DNA from: Paenibacillus sp. YYML68
GTDB taxonomy: Bacteria; Bacillota; Bacilli; Paenibacillales; NBRC-103111
Direction: 5' to 3'
Assembly: GCF_027923405.1 (NCBI RefSeq)
Contig: NZ_BQYI01000001.1
Span: 5,027,021-5,091,020, forward strand
Length of the DNA stretch: 64,000 nt
In this document: positions 49,131 to 59,934 of the stretch, piece by piece
Position numbering within the stretch: position 1 is the first letter of the stretch
Layout of the letters: every line of letters begins with the position of its first letter
The notes under the pieces: model-generated
What the model was told of the DNA's origin: nothing
The model's database searches: none
Seen by the model: only the letters and a program-made list of their open reading frames with translations
Program-made: the position numbers and the translations under genes

Positions 49131-49885
49131 CGCACTTCCACACCTTTCGCTCTGAGGTCGCTCTTGACCTCTTCAATCGTCATTTCTTTATAGTGAAAAA
49201 TCGTCGCAGCCAGTCCCGCATCCGCCTTCGCCTCCGCGAACACGTCATGGAAGTGCTCCTTCTTCCCCGCACCGCCCGAAGCGATGACCGGAATCGAGAC
49301 GAGCTCCGATACCGCCTTCGTCAGCGGCAGGTCGAAGCCGTCCTTCGTGCCGTCCGCATCCATGCTCGTGAGCAGAATCTCGCCTGCGCCAAGACGCTCG
49401 ATCTCCCGTACCCACTCCAGCGCCTTCATGCCAGTTCCGTTCCGTCCGCCGTGGGTGAACACCTCCCACTCGCCCCACTCCGCATTGAACCGCGCATCCA
49501 CCGCGACAACGATACATTGCGAGCCGAAGCGGCGAGCGCCGTCAGCGACGAGCTGCGGATTGCGCACAGCGGCCGTATTGATACCGATCTTATCTGCGCC
49601 TGCGCGCAGCAGCCGCTTCATATCGTCCACGCTGGCGATACCTCCGCCGACCGTGAACGGGATCGTAATCTGCTCCGCGGTCTTCTGTACGACCTCGATC
49701 ATCGTCGCCCGTCCTTCATGCGACGCTGAGATGTCGAGGAAGACGAGCTCATCAGCGCCCTCGCGATCATAGATCGAGGCCAGCTCGACCGGATCTCCTG
49801 CATCACGCAGGTTGACGAAGTTCACGCCCTTCACCACCCGGCCATCCTTCACATCCAGACAAGGGATAATGCGCTTAGTCAGCAT
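49127..49885 (-). CDS. hisF: Imidazole glycerol phosphate synthase, cyclase subunit
   Basis: A 252-residue TIM barrel that uses ammonia from HisH to make imidazole glycerol phosphate and [24 protein letters not shown] at the N-terminus holds the catalytic Asp11, and [15 protein letters not shown] holds the second Asp. 65 bp after hisA. Confidence 0.98.
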   Translation of the reverse strand: MLTKRIIPCLDVKDGRVVKGVNFVNLRDAGDPVELASIYDREGADELVFLDISASHEGRATMIEVVQKTAEQITIPFTVGGGIASVDDMKRLLRAGADKIGINTAAVRNPQLVADGARRFGSQCIVVAVDARFNAEWGEWEVFTHGGRNGTGMKALEWVREIERLGAGEILLTSMDADGTKDGFDLPLTKAVSELVSIPVIASGGAGKKEHFHDVFAEAKADAGLAATIFHYKEMTIEEVKSDLRAKGVEVR

Positions 49886-49950
49886 ACGCGTCCCCTCCTT
49901 TACCGTTCATAATCCATCCATGCTTATACTACAGCCGTATCCTCCGAGCT

Positions 49951-50679
49951 CTACACCAATGCCTGCGCCTCGATCAGCTTAATGCTTCCCGTATACAGCG
50001 CCTTGCCGACGATCGCACCGCCGACGCCTTCAGACACATGCTCGGCGAGACGCTGCAGATCCGAATATTGGCTGACGCCGCCGGATGCAATGACCTCTTG
50101 ACCGGATACCTTCGCGAGCGCAACGATTGCCTCCACGTTCGGACCCTCCATCATGCCGTCACGGGAGATGTCCGTGAAGATGAACGTACGCGCACCCTCC
50201 GCCGCCAGCTCAACCGCAAGGTCGGTCGCCTTCACCTGACTCGTCTCGAGCCAGCCGCGCGTCGCTACGAAGCCGTCACGCGCATCAAGACCGATCGCGA
50301 TCTTCTCGCCGTGCTTCTTCAGCACGCTGCGTACGAAGTCGCGGTCCTCAATCGCCGCCGTGCCCAGAATGAGCCGCGACACGCCGAGCGACAGCACGTA
50401 GTCGACATCAGCCTGCGTCCGAATGCCGCCGCCGACCTGCACGGGCACCTGCACCGCCTGCGCGATGCTAGCGATCAGCTGATCGTTCACCGGCTTGCCT
50501 GCCTTCGCTCCGTCCAGATCGACCAGATGAATCCACTTCGCACCCTGCTCCGCCCAAGCCTTCGCGACCTCGAGCGGGTTCTCGTTATATACCGTTTCCT
50601 GATTATAATCGCCCTGGATCAGACGCACGCACTTGCCGCCGCGAATGTCGATCGCCGGATATATCGTGAATGAAGACAT
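49951..50679 (-). CDS. hisA: ProFAR isomerase
   Basis: A 242-residue TIM barrel with [19 protein letters not shown] (catalytic Asp near residue 10), [13 protein letters not shown] and [14 protein letters not shown]. It catalyses the Amadori rearrangement of ProFAR to PRFAR. 46 bp after hisH. Confidence 0.98.
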   Translation of the reverse strand: MSSFTIYPAIDIRGGKCVRLIQGDYNQETVYNENPLEVAKAWAEQGAKWIHLVDLDGAKAGKPVNDQLIASIAQAVQVPVQVGGGIRTQADVDYVLSLGVSRLILGTAAIEDRDFVRSVLKKHGEKIAIGLDARDGFVATRGWLETSQVKATDLAVELAAEGARTFIFTDISRDGMMEGPNVEAIVALAKVSGQEVIASGGVSQYSDLQRLAEHVSEGVGGAIVGKALYTGSIKLIEAQALV

Positions 50680-50725
50680 GAGCTCGACTCCTCCAATAAT
50701 GTAAGATCAATTGAACCGTACCTGC

Positions 50726-51343
50726 TTAGACGACCTTCTTGCTCGCACACATCGATAAGAAATTATCGAGCAGCTGCATGCCGACCGCCCCGCTCTTCTC
50801 CGGGTGGAACTGCATGCCGTATACGTTCCCGCGTCCGACAATTGCCGTCACGGATTGGTAATAATCCGTGACCGCGAGCAGATCGTTCTCCCGCTCCGGC
50901 TTCACATGGTACGAGTGCACGAAGTAGACGTGCCCCTCCTCCAGTCCACGGAACAGCGGGCTCTGCTGACAGAATGACAGCTTATTCCAGCCCATATGCG
51001 GCACCTTGTAGTCGCCCTGGAAGCGCACGACCTCACCCGGCAGCAGGCCGAGCCCCTCATGCGTGCCGTGCTCCTCGCTGCGGTCGAACAGCATCTGCAT
51101 GCCGAGGCAAATGCCGAGCAGCGGCTTGCCGCTTGCAGCGAACGCCTTCGTCGCGTCGATCAGCTTCGACTCGCGAAGATGCTCCATCGCGTCGCCGAAC
51201 GCCCCGACGCCCGGCAAGATCGCGCCGTCCGCCTCGATCAGCTCACGCTCGTCCGACGTAATGATCGCCTCGTACCCGAGACGCTCGACCGCCGAGCGAA
51301 CGCTGTGCAGGTTCCCCATGCCATAGTCGATGATCGCGATCAT
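50726..51343 (-). CDS. hisH: Imidazole glycerol phosphate synthase, glutaminase subunit
   Basis: A 205-residue class I glutaminase. Nucleophile Cys in LLGICLGMQMLF and the His/Glu pair in GMQFHPEKSG are intact. It feeds ammonia to HisF. Two bp after hisB. Confidence 0.98.
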   Translation of the reverse strand: MIAIIDYGMGNLHSVRSAVERLGYEAIITSDERELIEADGAILPGVGAFGDAMEHLRESKLIDATKAFAASGKPLLGICLGMQMLFDRSEEHGTHEGLGLLPGEVVRFQGDYKVPHMGWNKLSFCQQSPLFRGLEEGHVYFVHSYHVKPERENDLLAVTDYYQSVTAIVGRGNVYGMQFHPEKSGAVGMQLLDNFLSMCASKKVV

Positions 51344-51345
51344 GG

Positions 51346-51960
51346 CTACAGAACCCCTTTCGTCGACGGCACGCCCTGTACGCGAGGATCGATGCTCGTC
51401 GCTTCATCGAGCGCACGTCCGAGCGCCTTGAATACAGCCTCCACCATATGATGCGTATTATGTCCGTAATGGACGATGACGTGCAGCGTAATACGCGCCT
51501 CGAGCGCGAATTTCCACAGAAACTCATGCACGAGCTCTGTCGTGAAGCTGCCGACCGTCTGCGACGGATATTGCGCCCGATACTCCAGATGCGGACGATT
51601 GCTCACGTCGATAATGACCTGCGCCAGCGCCTCATCCATCGGGATGAACACGTTCGCGTACCGCTTGATGCCCTTCTTGTCGCCGAGCGCCTCGCGCAGC
51701 GTCTGTCCGAGACAGATGCCGATATCCTCGACCGTATGATGATCGTCGATCTCCACATCGCCTCGCGCATCTACCTTCAGGTCGAAGTGACCGTGCTTCG
51801 TGAACAGATCGAGCATATGGTTGAAGAACGGCACATCCGTCTCCAGCTCCGATATACCCGTACCGTCGATGTTGAATGCCAGCTTAATGTCCGTCTCGTT
51901 CGTACGTCGCGCTACCTCGGCCGTACGGCCGACGCGCAGCTCTTGTCCTTGCTCAGCCAC
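51346..51960 (-). CDS. hisB: Imidazoleglycerol-phosphate dehydratase
   Basis: A 204-residue Mn-dependent dehydratase with [23 protein letters not shown] and [17 protein letters not shown] use GTG 51960, inside the last codons of hisD and behind the purine-rich GGAGAAGGAAGG; an upstream extension is a shadow over hisD. Monofunctional, without the phosphatase domain of E. coli HisB. Confidence 0.95.
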   Translation of the reverse strand: MAEQGQELRVGRTAEVARRTNETDIKLAFNIDGTGISELETDVPFFNHMLDLFTKHGHFDLKVDARGDVEIDDHHTVEDIGICLGQTLREALGDKKGIKRYANVFIPMDEALAQVIIDVSNRPHLEYRAQYPSQTVGSFTTELVHEFLWKFALEARITLHVIVHYGHNTHHMVEAVFKALGRALDEATSIDPRVQGVPSTKGVL

Positions 51961-53242
51961 GGGAATCGCCTTCCTTCTCCAGTCGTATTTGGATCGCGCG
52001 CGCGTGCGCCTCCAGTCCTTCATGACGCGCCAGCGCCATAATCGCCTCGCCATCGCGCAGCAGCGCTTCCTTGCTATATGAGATCACACTTGACTTTTTC
52101 ATAAAATGATCCACGTTCAGCGGCGAAGAAAATCTCGCTGTCCCGTTCGTCGGCAGCACGTGGTTCGGTCCTGCGTAATAGTCGCCGACCGGCTCCGAGC
52201 TGTACGGCCCGAGGAAGATCGCACCCGCATTCTCAATGCGGCTTAAGTATTGGAATGGCTCCCGCACGATGACCTCAAGATGCTCGGGAGCGAGCTGGTT
52301 AATGACATCGATGCCTTCCTCCAAGCTGTCTACGGTCAATATCGCCCCGTAGTCGCGCACCGACGCCTCGGCAATGTCACGACGCGGCAGCTCAGCCAGC
52401 TGGCGCTCCACCTCCGCCTTCACCGCCTCGCCAAGCGCAGCCGACGGTGTCACAAGAATGGCCGACGCCATCTCATCGTGCTCCGCCTGCGACAGCAGAT
52501 CAGCCGCCACGTAGCCGGGATCGGCCGAATCGTCGGCAAGCACGACAATCTCGCTCGGACCGGCGATACTGTCGATATCGACAACGCCGAACACGTATCG
52601 CTTCGCCAACGCGACGTAGATGTTGCCCGGGCCGACGATCTTGTCGGCCGGCTGGATCGATTCCGTGCCGTACGCGAGCGCGGCTACGGCCTGAGCGCCG
52701 CCGACGCGATAAATCTCGCGTACGCCTGCCTCTGCCGCCGCAACGAGAATGTGCGGGTTAATGCCCGCCTGACCCGCCGTCGATGGCGGCGTCACCATCA
52801 CGATCTCCGGCACGCCCGCCACCTGCGCTGGGATCGCATTCATTAGCACGGACGACGGGTACGCCGCCTTGCCGCCCGGTACGTATAGGCCGACGCGGCG
52901 CAGCGGCCGCATCACTTGGCCGAGAATCGTGCCGTCCGGCTGCAGATCCATCCACGACGAGCGCAGCTGCTTCTCGTGGAAGCGGCGAATGTTCGCCGCC
53001 GCTCCGCGCAGCGCCGTCACGAACGCTTCGTCGACCTGCGCGTAAGCTGCCTCGATCTCCTGCTCCGTCACGCGCAGCTCGTCAATCTCGACGCGATCGA
53101 ACTGCTTCGCAAGTCTGCGCAGCGCCGCATCGCCGTCGTTGCGCACCTCCTCGATGATGCGCTTGACGCTCTCATTTTGCTCCGGTGAGCCGTATTCAAC
53201 CTCCCGCTTCAGCGAGAACTGGGATGCTGGCATCAGCTTCAT
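51953..53242 (-). CDS. hisD: Histidinol dehydrogenase
   Basis: A 429-residue zinc-dependent, NAD-linked dehydrogenase for the last two steps. [30 protein letters not shown] and the [11 protein letters not shown] region match the family; [16 protein letters not shown] is near the C-terminus. ATG 53242 overlaps the hisG stop by ATGA. Confidence 0.98.
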   Translation of the reverse strand: MKLMPASQFSLKREVEYGSPEQNESVKRIIEEVRNDGDAALRRLAKQFDRVEIDELRVTEQEIEAAYAQVDEAFVTALRGAAANIRRFHEKQLRSSWMDLQPDGTILGQVMRPLRRVGLYVPGGKAAYPSSVLMNAIPAQVAGVPEIVMVTPPSTAGQAGINPHILVAAAEAGVREIYRVGGAQAVAALAYGTESIQPADKIVGPGNIYVALAKRYVFGVVDIDSIAGPSEIVVLADDSADPGYVAADLLSQAEHDEMASAILVTPSAALGEAVKAEVERQLAELPRRDIAEASVRDYGAILTVDSLEEGIDVINQLAPEHLEVIVREPFQYLSRIENAGAIFLGPYSSEPVGDYYAGPNHVLPTNGTARFSSPLNVDHFMKKSSVISYSKEALLRDGEAIMALARHEGLEAHARAIQIRLEKEGDSRG

Positions 53243-53889
53243 CGTGCGCCGACCCCCTTCCCGACTGCAGCGATAACCGGCTGAAGCCGATCGCACAGCG
53301 ACTGAATCGCCTCGTTCTTCATCCGATAGCTCACGCGATTGGCAATCAGACGGCTCGTAATCGAGAAGATAACCTCATGCTCCGCCAGTCCATTCTCTCG
53401 AATCGTACCGCCGGTCTCGACCATATCGACGATCCGATCCGCCAGCCCGATAAGCGGCGCCAGTTCGATGGAGCCATTCAGCTTAATGACCTCCACCTGC
53501 TGCCCCTGCTCGCGAAAATATTGCGAAGCCACGTTCGGATACTTCGTCGCCACGCGCGGATTCAGCACCGGCTTCCAATCGGGCAGCCCGATGACCGACA
53601 TCCGGCAGCGCGCAATGCCGAGATCAAGCAGCTCATAGACGTCGCGGTTCTCCTCCATCAGCACGTCCTTGCCGACGACGCCGATATCGGCTACACCATA
53701 TTCGACGTAGGTCGGCACGTCCACCGGCTTCGCCATTATGAACTCCATGTTCGCCTCAGGCACCGCGATGATCAGCTTACGGGATTCGTCCGTCTCCTCG
53801 GGAATCGTTAAGCCCGCCTCGCGAAACAGCTTCGACGCCTGTTTATAAATACGCCCCTTGGGCATCGCAACCTTCAATAACTCCTGCAC
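53239..53889 (-). CDS. hisG: ATP phosphoribosyltransferase, short form
   Basis: A 216-residue catalytic subunit for the first committed step (ATP + PRPP). It lacks the C-terminal regulatory domain, as expected when HisZ is present. [17 protein letters not shown] and the PRPP site [11 protein letters not shown] are visible. It lies 16 bp after hisZ. Confidence 0.97.
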   Translation of the reverse strand: MQELLKVAMPKGRIYKQASKLFREAGLTIPEETDESRKLIIAVPEANMEFIMAKPVDVPTYVEYGVADIGVVGKDVLMEENRDVYELLDLGIARCRMSVIGLPDWKPVLNPRVATKYPNVASQYFREQGQQVEVIKLNGSIELAPLIGLADRIVDMVETGGTIRENGLAEHEVIFSITSRLIANRVSYRMKNEAIQSLCDRLQPVIAAVGKGVGAR

Positions 53890-53905
53890 CTGTATCGCCG
53901 CTCCT

Positions 53906-55105
53906 TTACTCCACCAACTCGATCACACTGTGATAGACGACGCCCTGCACCTGCACGGTCCCATCCGGTAGTTTCTCCACGGCTAGCCCCTGACCTTCGA
54001 CGAGCAGCGTCTCTACAGACGCTTGCCCTTCAGCCCGCAGCACCATCGCACGGCTCAGCGCTTCATGGCGCTTACCCGCACTGTACGTAAGCAGCACCCG
54101 GCTCATCGTATCCTTAGCCGCGCCCTTGCTCAAGATCTCCAGCATCCGATTCGTCTTGAGCGCGAAGCCTGTAGCAGGCGCCGGACGACCGAACTGCGAC
54201 AGCAGGTTGTCATACCGACCGCCGCTGCATACCGGGAAGCCGAGCTCAGCTGCATAGCCCTCGAACGTCATCCCCGTATAATAGGAGAAATCCCCGATCA
54301 TCGTCAGGTCGATCAGCACATGCTCACTGACGCCGTACGCCTGCAGCACATCCCACATCTCGCATAGATGCGTAATGGCCGCGTGCGCCACCGGATCGTT
54401 CGTCAGCTGACGCGCCTGGCTGCAGATCTCCTGACCGCCGCGCAGCCGCAAGATACCCTCCAACTCACCGCGAATGTCATCGGGTAAGCCGAGCGACTTC
54501 AGCGCCTCTCTATAGCCGACGTAATCGCGGCTGAGCAGACAATCCTTCAAGAGGCTCTGCGCATCCAGACGATCGTGCAGCGTCTCCTGGAACAGACCGT
54601 TCAGGAAGCCGACGTGACCGAGCGCGATCTTGAACGACTGCACACCTGCTGCCTGGAGACAGGCGATCGCCAGCGCAATAATTTCCGCATCGGACTCACT
54701 GGACGCATCCCCGACAAGCTCCACGCCCGTCTGGAAAAACTCCGCATCCCGCCCCGCCTCCGCCTCAATCGCACGGAACACGTTCGAATGGTACGAAAGT
54801 CTGAGCGGGAACGGCTGGTCCTTCAGCAGCGATGACACGACTCGCGCGATTGGCGCCGTCATGTCCGAGCGCAGCACCAGCGTCGTCCCGTTGCGGTCCA
54901 GCAGCTTGAACAGCTTCTTATCCTCCGTCGAGCTGGCAGCTCCAACGGTATCGTAATATTCCAGCGTTGGGGTAATGATCTCGCGATAGCCCCAGCGCTC
55001 CATGCATTGCATCAGCTTGCTCTCGAGACTACGCAGCTGTGCTGCCGCCTCCGGCAAATAATCTTTTACGCCTGTCGGTTTTTCAAATACTTTCGGTTTG
55101 GACAC
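53906..55105 (-). CDS. hisZ: ATP phosphoribosyltransferase regulatory subunit
   Basis: A 399-residue HisRS-like paralogue that activates short HisG and mediates histidine feedback. [28 protein letters not shown] and [13 protein letters not shown] match the class II synthetase fold; no anticodon-binding domain is needed. Start is GTG after AGGTGAAG. First gene of the his operon, downstream of a good sigma-A promoter. Confidence 0.97.
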   Translation of the reverse strand: MSKPKVFEKPTGVKDYLPEAAAQLRSLESKLMQCMERWGYREIITPTLEYYDTVGAASSTEDKKLFKLLDRNGTTLVLRSDMTAPIARVVSSLLKDQPFPLRLSYHSNVFRAIEAEAGRDAEFFQTGVELVGDASSESDAEIIALAIACLQAAGVQSFKIALGHVGFLNGLFQETLHDRLDAQSLLKDCLLSRDYVGYREALKSLGLPDDIRGELEGILRLRGGQEICSQARQLTNDPVAHAAITHLCEMWDVLQAYGVSEHVLIDLTMIGDFSYYTGMTFEGYAAELGFPVCSGGRYDNLLSQFGRPAPATGFALKTNRMLEILSKGAAKDTMSRVLLTYSAGKRHEALSRAMVLRAEGQASVETLLVEGQGLAVEKLPDGTVQVQGVVYHSVIELVE

Positions 55106-55210
55106 TCGTCTTCACCTGCTATTATAAGATGTTGGTTATGCTTATTGCTCAAGCTTCGCTTTAGTTCGCTAATGTGCTACCATGCTACCAAAATAAAGGA
55201 TGTACTCGTA

Positions 55211-55239
55211 AGTCTACCATGGAATGAAGGAAGCGTCAA
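55211..55239 (-). promoter_or_regulatory. his operon promoter
   Basis: TTGACG, 17 nt, TAGACT on the minus strand, about 100 nt before hisZ. The leader contains a tandem TGGTAGCA repeat but no T-box sequence that I can find. Confidence 0.75.
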
Positions 55240-55320
55240 TGCAGAACGGACCTTCCCGCTCATCCATGACGCTCCTCATTCCTTACCATTGCACATACCA
55301 TCGCACAGCCCCTTCGCCAG

Positions 55321-55824
55321 CTACTCCTGCTTCTCCTCCCGCACATCTGCACGGATGACGCGCAGTGGATTGCCTGCGACGAAGCTGTATGGCGCAACAT
55401 CCTTATGGACGACCGAGCCTGCACCGATGACCGCGTGATCGCCGATCGTGACACCGGGCAATATCGTTGTATTCGCACCGATCATGACGTGGGAGCCGAT
55501 CTTCACAGCACCGAGCCGATATTCCTTAATCAAGTATTCATGCGTCAATATCGTCGAATTGTACCCGATGATCGTATTATCCCCGACCTCAATCTTCTCA
55601 GGGAAGAACACATCCACCATCACCATTAAGGCAAAGGAAGCATGCTCCCCCACCTTCATCCCGAGAACACGGCGGTATATCCACCGTTTCAAGGGAAGGG
55701 AGGGCGCATACCTCGCAAGCTGGATGATCACGAAGTTCCGAACCGCCTTCACCCGGCTGATCGTGCTGTACACCTGCCACAGCGAGTTCGGCCCATCTAC
55801 CGGATAACGGTCAGTCCTTCGCAA
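55321..55824 (-). CDS. yvoF: LbH-fold acyltransferase (YvoF type)
   Basis: A 167-residue left-handed beta-helix acetyltransferase with hexapeptide repeats (IGSHVMIGANTTILPGVTIG) and the C-terminal VAGNPLRVIRADV. I use TTG 55824, which follows AAGGGG and overlaps the ppaX stop; RRTDRYPV at the start agrees with YvoF. Substrate unknown. Confidence 0.88.
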   Translation of the reverse strand: MRRTDRYPVDGPNSLWQVYSTISRVKAVRNFVIIQLARYAPSLPLKRWIYRRVLGMKVGEHASFALMVMVDVFFPEKIEVGDNTIIGYNSTILTHEYLIKEYRLGAVKIGSHVMIGANTTILPGVTIGDHAVIGAGSVVHKDVAPYSFVAGNPLRVIRADVREEKQE

Positions 55825-56482
55825 CTGGCATTTCCCCTTCAACACCGACGATCGGCAGCAGCTCCCGCATATCATCAATCAAGTACGTCGGATTGTATTG
55901 GCGCAAGTACTCAAGACCCTTGAGCGACCACGATACGCCGACGCAAGCAACGCCCGCATTGTGCGCTGCCTCTAGGTCATAGTGGCTGTCCCCCACCATC
56001 AGTGTCTCCTCCGGCTTGCCGCCCAGCTCCGCAATCGCCTTGAAGATGCCCTCCGGGTCCGGCTTCGCACGTTCGACATCGTCCACCGTAATGACTGACC
56101 CGAAGTAGTCGAGGATGCCGGTCAGCTTCAGCCCCATATCTGTCGTCCGGCGCATCTTGCTCGTCACGACGCCGAGCTTCACACCTGCCTCGCGCAGCGT
56201 ATGCAGCGTCTCGGCCACGTATGGGAACGCCTGCACCAGCTCGTCATGACGACGGATGTTGTACTCCCGATATTTCGTCACCAGATCGTCCACCTGATCT
56301 CTGGAGCGCCCTGTAAAGTACATCATCTGCTCCTGCAGCGGTCTGCCCATGTTCGGAATAATGTGATCGCGTGTGACAGGCTCCGGCGTGACGCCGTCGA
56401 ACGTATGAATGAACGATTGAATAATGAGCTCGTTCGTATCGAGAATGGTGCCATCCAGATCAAACAGTACGGTACGGATCAT
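55811..56482 (-). CDS. ppaX: Pyrophosphatase PpaX (HAD family)
   Basis: A 223-residue HAD hydrolase with FDLDGTILDTNELI, SKMR and VGDSHYDLEAAHNAG. PpaX splits the pyrophosphate that HPrK releases when it dephosphorylates Ser-P-HPr. It starts in a TGATG overlap with lgt, after AAAGGAG. The hprK-lgt-ppaX order supports the assignment. Confidence 0.92.
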   Translation of the reverse strand: MIRTVLFDLDGTILDTNELIIQSFIHTFDGVTPEPVTRDHIIPNMGRPLQEQMMYFTGRSRDQVDDLVTKYREYNIRRHDELVQAFPYVAETLHTLREAGVKLGVVTSKMRRTTDMGLKLTGILDYFGSVITVDDVERAKPDPEGIFKAIAELGGKPEETLMVGDSHYDLEAAHNAGVACVGVSWSLKGLEYLRQYNPTYLIDDMRELLPIVGVEGEMPVAKD

Positions 56483-57546
56483 CACTTTACTCCTTTATCC
56501 TCATTAGGATCAACCGCATCAGCGGATGCTTGGTCGGACTCTTCATTTCGATCAGCCTTCACCTGCTGCGCCTCTACCTCTGAAGCAGAATGTGTCATCG
56601 GCTGGTCGCTCAACGTAGCCGCTCCACCCTCTCTGGTCGCAAGGGAAACAATCGGGTCCGCATAGCGAGCGTCTGCAGCTCCTGTGCGGCGTCTTACGAT
56701 AATAAGCACGATAGCAGCTACGATGATCAGCAGTGCAAGCAGCTGCGAGATCCGCACGTTGCCACCGTAGGTCAGCATCCCTTGCTCGAAGCCTAGTGCC
56801 GCCATTGGCGACCATAGAGCGTTCATCAGCGAAGCCAGCCAGCTCGGACCAATGAAGTCAAGACTGTCCGTACGGAAAGCCTCGATAAAGAAGCGGCCGA
56901 TGGAATACCAGATGAAGTAGCTGAAGAACAGCTCGCCCGCCCGCATGAAGCTTTGCCTGCGCAGCACGAATAACACAATAAGACCGACCACGTTCCACAA
57001 CGACTCATACAGGAATGTTGGATGATAGTACGTGTTATTAATCATCATCTGATTCACAATCCAGTCGGGCAACGTCAGGTTTTGACGCAGGAACGTCTCC
57101 GACACCGGACCGCCATGCGCCTCCTGGTTCACGAAGTTGCCCCACCGTCCGATCGCTTGACCGACGATCAAGCCGGGCGCGCATATGTCCGCGATGCGCC
57201 AGAAGTTATAGCCTTTGCGTCTTACGTAGATGACCGCAGCGATAATAGCGCCGATCAGTGCACCGTAGATGGCGATGCCGCCGTGCCATATTTTGAACAC
57301 CTCGATGAAGTTATCCTTGTAATCCTCCCACTTGAACGCTACATAATAGATGCGCGCGCCGATGATCGCCGACGGAACGCCGATCAGCAAGAGGTCCATG
57401 AAGAAATCCGAAGGGATGCCGAAGCGCTTGCCTTCCTGAACGGCCAATAGCAAGCCGGCAATCGCTGCAGTACCCAGAATAATACCATACCAATGAACGG
57501 TCAGCGGCCCTAATGAGAATGCGACCGGATCCAATGCCAAGAACAT
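56482..57546 (-). CDS. lgt: Prolipoprotein diacylglyceryl transferase
   Basis: A 354-residue integral membrane enzyme that adds diacylglycerol to lipobox cysteines. HWYGIILG, the [14 protein letters not shown] signature and ending membrane helices are present. The C-terminal 60 residues are a charged tail rich in Glu, Asp and Gln not found in shorter homologues. It would process the lipoproteins NosL, YtkA-like and DUF4430 seen in this window. Confidence 0.97.
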   Translation of the reverse strand: MFLALDPVAFSLGPLTVHWYGIILGTAAIAGLLLAVQEGKRFGIPSDFFMDLLLIGVPSAIIGARIYYVAFKWEDYKDNFIEVFKIWHGGIAIYGALIGAIIAAVIYVRRKGYNFWRIADICAPGLIVGQAIGRWGNFVNQEAHGGPVSETFLRQNLTLPDWIVNQMMINNTYYHPTFLYESLWNVVGLIVLFVLRRQSFMRAGELFFSYFIWYSIGRFFIEAFRTDSLDFIGPSWLASLMNALWSPMAALGFEQGMLTYGGNVRISQLLALLIIVAAIVLIIVRRRTGAADARYADPIVSLATREGGAATLSDQPMTHSASEVEAQQVKADRNEESDQASADAVDPNEDKGVK

Positions 57547-57647
57547 GCGTTCGTCGTCTCCCTTACCCTAAGGGCGGACCACTCGGCCCGCACCTGTTAT
57601 TGACTTGCAAGAGTCCATCCCAAGCAGGCTTGCGAACACGATATCGC

Positions 57648-58589
57648 TTAATCCAGGTCGTCCATATCGTCATTGAGTGATTCGGTCAGCTTGTTCGTGA
57701 ATTGCAGCGCTGCGTTGTAGCCCATCCGCTTCAGACGATAGTTCATCGCCGCAACCTCGATAATGACGGCCAAGTTACGACCTGGACGAACCGGAATCGT
57801 CACGAGCGGCACATCCGTATCAATGATACGCGTCGTCTCCTCATCGAGTCCAAGCCGGTCGTACTGCTTATCCTGCTGCCAGTTCTCCAGCTTGCAGACG
57901 ACCGATATTTTCTTCGACGTACGCACAGCGCCCGCACCGAACAAGGTCATCACATTGATAATGCCGATACCGCGAATTTCGAGCAAATACCGGATCAACT
58001 CCGGCGCGTTGCCGATTAGCGTGTGGTCGGCTGTCTGACGAATCTCGACCGCATCGTCGGCTACGAGGCGGTGTCCGCGCTTCACCAGCTCCAGCGCCGT
58101 CTCACTCTTACCGATGCCGCTCGTGCCCGATATGAGCATCCCAATGCCATAGACATCAACGAGTACGCCATGAATCGTAGTAGAGGGCGCAAGCCGGTTC
58201 TCCAGGAAGCCGGTCAATCGGCTTGCCAATATCGTCGTTGCCATCTGCGTCCGCAGCACCGCAATCCCACTCTCATGTGCAGCAGACAGCAGCTCGATCG
58301 GCACGTCTAAGCCGCGGCTTACAATAATACAAGGCGTCTCCTCCGGAGCGCACAGCCGGTTCATCCGTTCCTGTCTGTCCTCCGAGGACAGCCCTTCGAA
58401 GAAGGTCAGCTCCGTCTTCCCGAGAATTTGTACGCGATCCTTCGGATGGAACGCATAATAGCCCGCCATCTCGAGGCCTGGCCGATACAGGTCCGCGGTC
58501 ATAATTGGGCGCTTCAAGCCGTTCTCCCCACTGATCACCTCTAGCTGAAATTGCTTCACCATATCTGCTACTTTTACTTTTTTAGGCAA
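57648..58589 (-). CDS. hprK: HPr kinase/phosphorylase
   Basis: A 313-residue bifunctional enzyme acting on Ser46 of HPr and Crh. Walker A GTSGIGKS at 155-162, catalytic His140 and the HPrK signature [16 protein letters not shown] are intact. I use TTG 58589, 9 nt after GGAG; the product then begins [12 protein letters not shown] as in homologues. Confidence 0.96.
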   Translation of the reverse strand: MPKKVKVADMVKQFQLEVISGENGLKRPIMTADLYRPGLEMAGYYAFHPKDRVQILGKTELTFFEGLSSEDRQERMNRLCAPEETPCIIVSRGLDVPIELLSAAHESGIAVLRTQMATTILASRLTGFLENRLAPSTTIHGVLVDVYGIGMLISGTSGIGKSETALELVKRGHRLVADDAVEIRQTADHTLIGNAPELIRYLLEIRGIGIINVMTLFGAGAVRTSKKISVVCKLENWQQDKQYDRLGLDEETTRIIDTDVPLVTIPVRPGRNLAVIIEVAAMNYRLKRMGYNAALQFTNKLTESLNDDMDDLD

Positions 58590-58621
58590 CGTTGTCGTCT
58601 CCTTTATATCCCAATACAATC

Positions 58622-58650
58622 ATCGTAACGAAATCAGCATCATAAATCAA
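58622..58650 (-). promoter_or_regulatory. hprK promoter
   Basis: TTGATT, 17 nt, TACGAT on the minus strand, about 30 nt before the hprK start. Confidence 0.7.
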
Positions 58651-58675
58651 CCGAAGGGCAGCCGCATGTACACGA

Positions 58676-58701
58676 AAAGCCGACCTATGCAGGCCGGCTT
58701 T
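58676..58701 (-). terminator. Terminator after the MsmX-type gene
   Basis: A 10-bp stem (58676-58685 with 58692-58701, one G:U) followed by TTTT on the minus strand, 16 bp after the stop. Confidence 0.88.
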
Positions 58702-58716
58702 CCAATAATTCTTTAA

Positions 58717-59841
58717 TTAAGCGTTAAGCAGAATCGACTTTGTCGTTTCTTTATCGAAGAAGTGGACCTTGTTCATATCCACAGCAAGCTTAATGGTTTG
58801 ACCTTCTGTCACATGGGAACGACCGTTCACACGTCCTACCACGTTCTGCGTGCCAAGGCCAGCCAAGTGAAGGATCAGCTCGTGACCGAGGTTCTCGGAC
58901 ACTTCAACGTGTGCGTTCACGACGGAATTCGGGGATGCCTCGATGAAGATCGCTTCCTCGTGGAAATCCTCTGGACGTACGCCCATGACGACTTCCTTGT
59001 TCGCATAACCCTTATCGCGAAGCAGCTTCGCTTTGCCTTCCGGAATTTGAACGTCTACGCCGTTCGCACGGAAGTGCAGGTTACCGCCTTGGTCGGAGAA
59101 CGCGCCGCTGATGAAGTTCATCGACGGGGAGCCGATGAAGCCCGCAACGAACATGTTCACTGGGTAGTTGTAGATTTCTTCAGGCGTAGCAGCCTGCTGA
59201 ATGATACCTTTATCCATAACGACGATCCGATCGCCCATTGTCATAGCTTCTGTCTGGTCATGCGTTACGTATACAGTCGTCGTCTCAAGACGCTTAACGA
59301 GCTTCGTGATCTCAGCACGCATCTGTACGCGCAGCTTCGCGTCGAGGTTGGAGAGCGGCTCATCCATCAAGAACACTTGCGGCTCACGAACGATCGCACG
59401 GCCCAGGGCAACACGCTGACGCTGACCACCGGAGAGCGCCTTCGGCTTACGGTCGAGCAGGTGCTCGATGTCAAGAATCTTAGCAGCTTCACGAACGCGA
59501 GCGTCGATGTCAGCCTTCTTGAACTTGCGCAGCTTCAGACCGAACGCCATGTTCTGGTACACGTTCATGTGCGGGTACAGAGCGTAGGACTGGAATACCA
59601 TCGCGATGTCGCGATCCTTAGGAGCTACGTCGTTCACGAGGCGGTCGCCGATGTACAGCTCGCCTTCTGTGATCTCCTCAAGACCTGCGATCATACGAAG
59701 CGTAGTCGACTTACCACAGCCGGAAGCGCCTACGAGAACGAGAAACTCTTTATCTTGAATTTCCAAGTGGAAGTCCTTAACTGTCGCCTCTGTCGCACCT
59801 GGATATTTTTTCACAATATGATTTAAACGTACACCTGCCAT
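58717..59841 (-). CDS. msmX: Multi-sugar ABC transporter ATPase (MsmX/UgpC type)
   Basis: A 374-residue ABC ATPase with Walker A GASGCGKST, signature LSGGQRQRVALGRA, Walker B FLMDEPLSNLD and a C-terminal OB-like regulatory domain. No permease or binding protein is adjacent, the normal situation for MsmX, which energises many sugar importers. It stands next to a CdaR/PucR-type regulator gene. Confidence 0.92.
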   Translation of the reverse strand: MAGVRLNHIVKKYPGATEATVKDFHLEIQDKEFLVLVGASGCGKSTTLRMIAGLEEITEGELYIGDRLVNDVAPKDRDIAMVFQSYALYPHMNVYQNMAFGLKLRKFKKADIDARVREAAKILDIEHLLDRKPKALSGGQRQRVALGRAIVREPQVFLMDEPLSNLDAKLRVQMRAEITKLVKRLETTTVYVTHDQTEAMTMGDRIVVMDKGIIQQAATPEEIYNYPVNMFVAGFIGSPSMNFISGAFSDQGGNLHFRANGVDVQIPEGKAKLLRDKGYANKEVVMGVRPEDFHEEAIFIEASPNSVVNAHVEVSENLGHELILHLAGLGTQNVVGRVNGRSHVTEGQTIKLAVDMNKVHFFDKETTKSILLNA

Positions 59842-59934
59842 GGATTGATTCCCCCTATGAATGGTATCGATTGATTATGAACCAATCATACCTTACGAGC
59901 CCTCTGCTGACTATGCACAATCTTCACAAAAAAA

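Noticed and set aside
55106..55210. Possible T-box leader before hisZ
   Set aside because: No TGGTACCGCG-type antiterminator sequence or terminator; only a tandem TGGTAGCA repeat is present.
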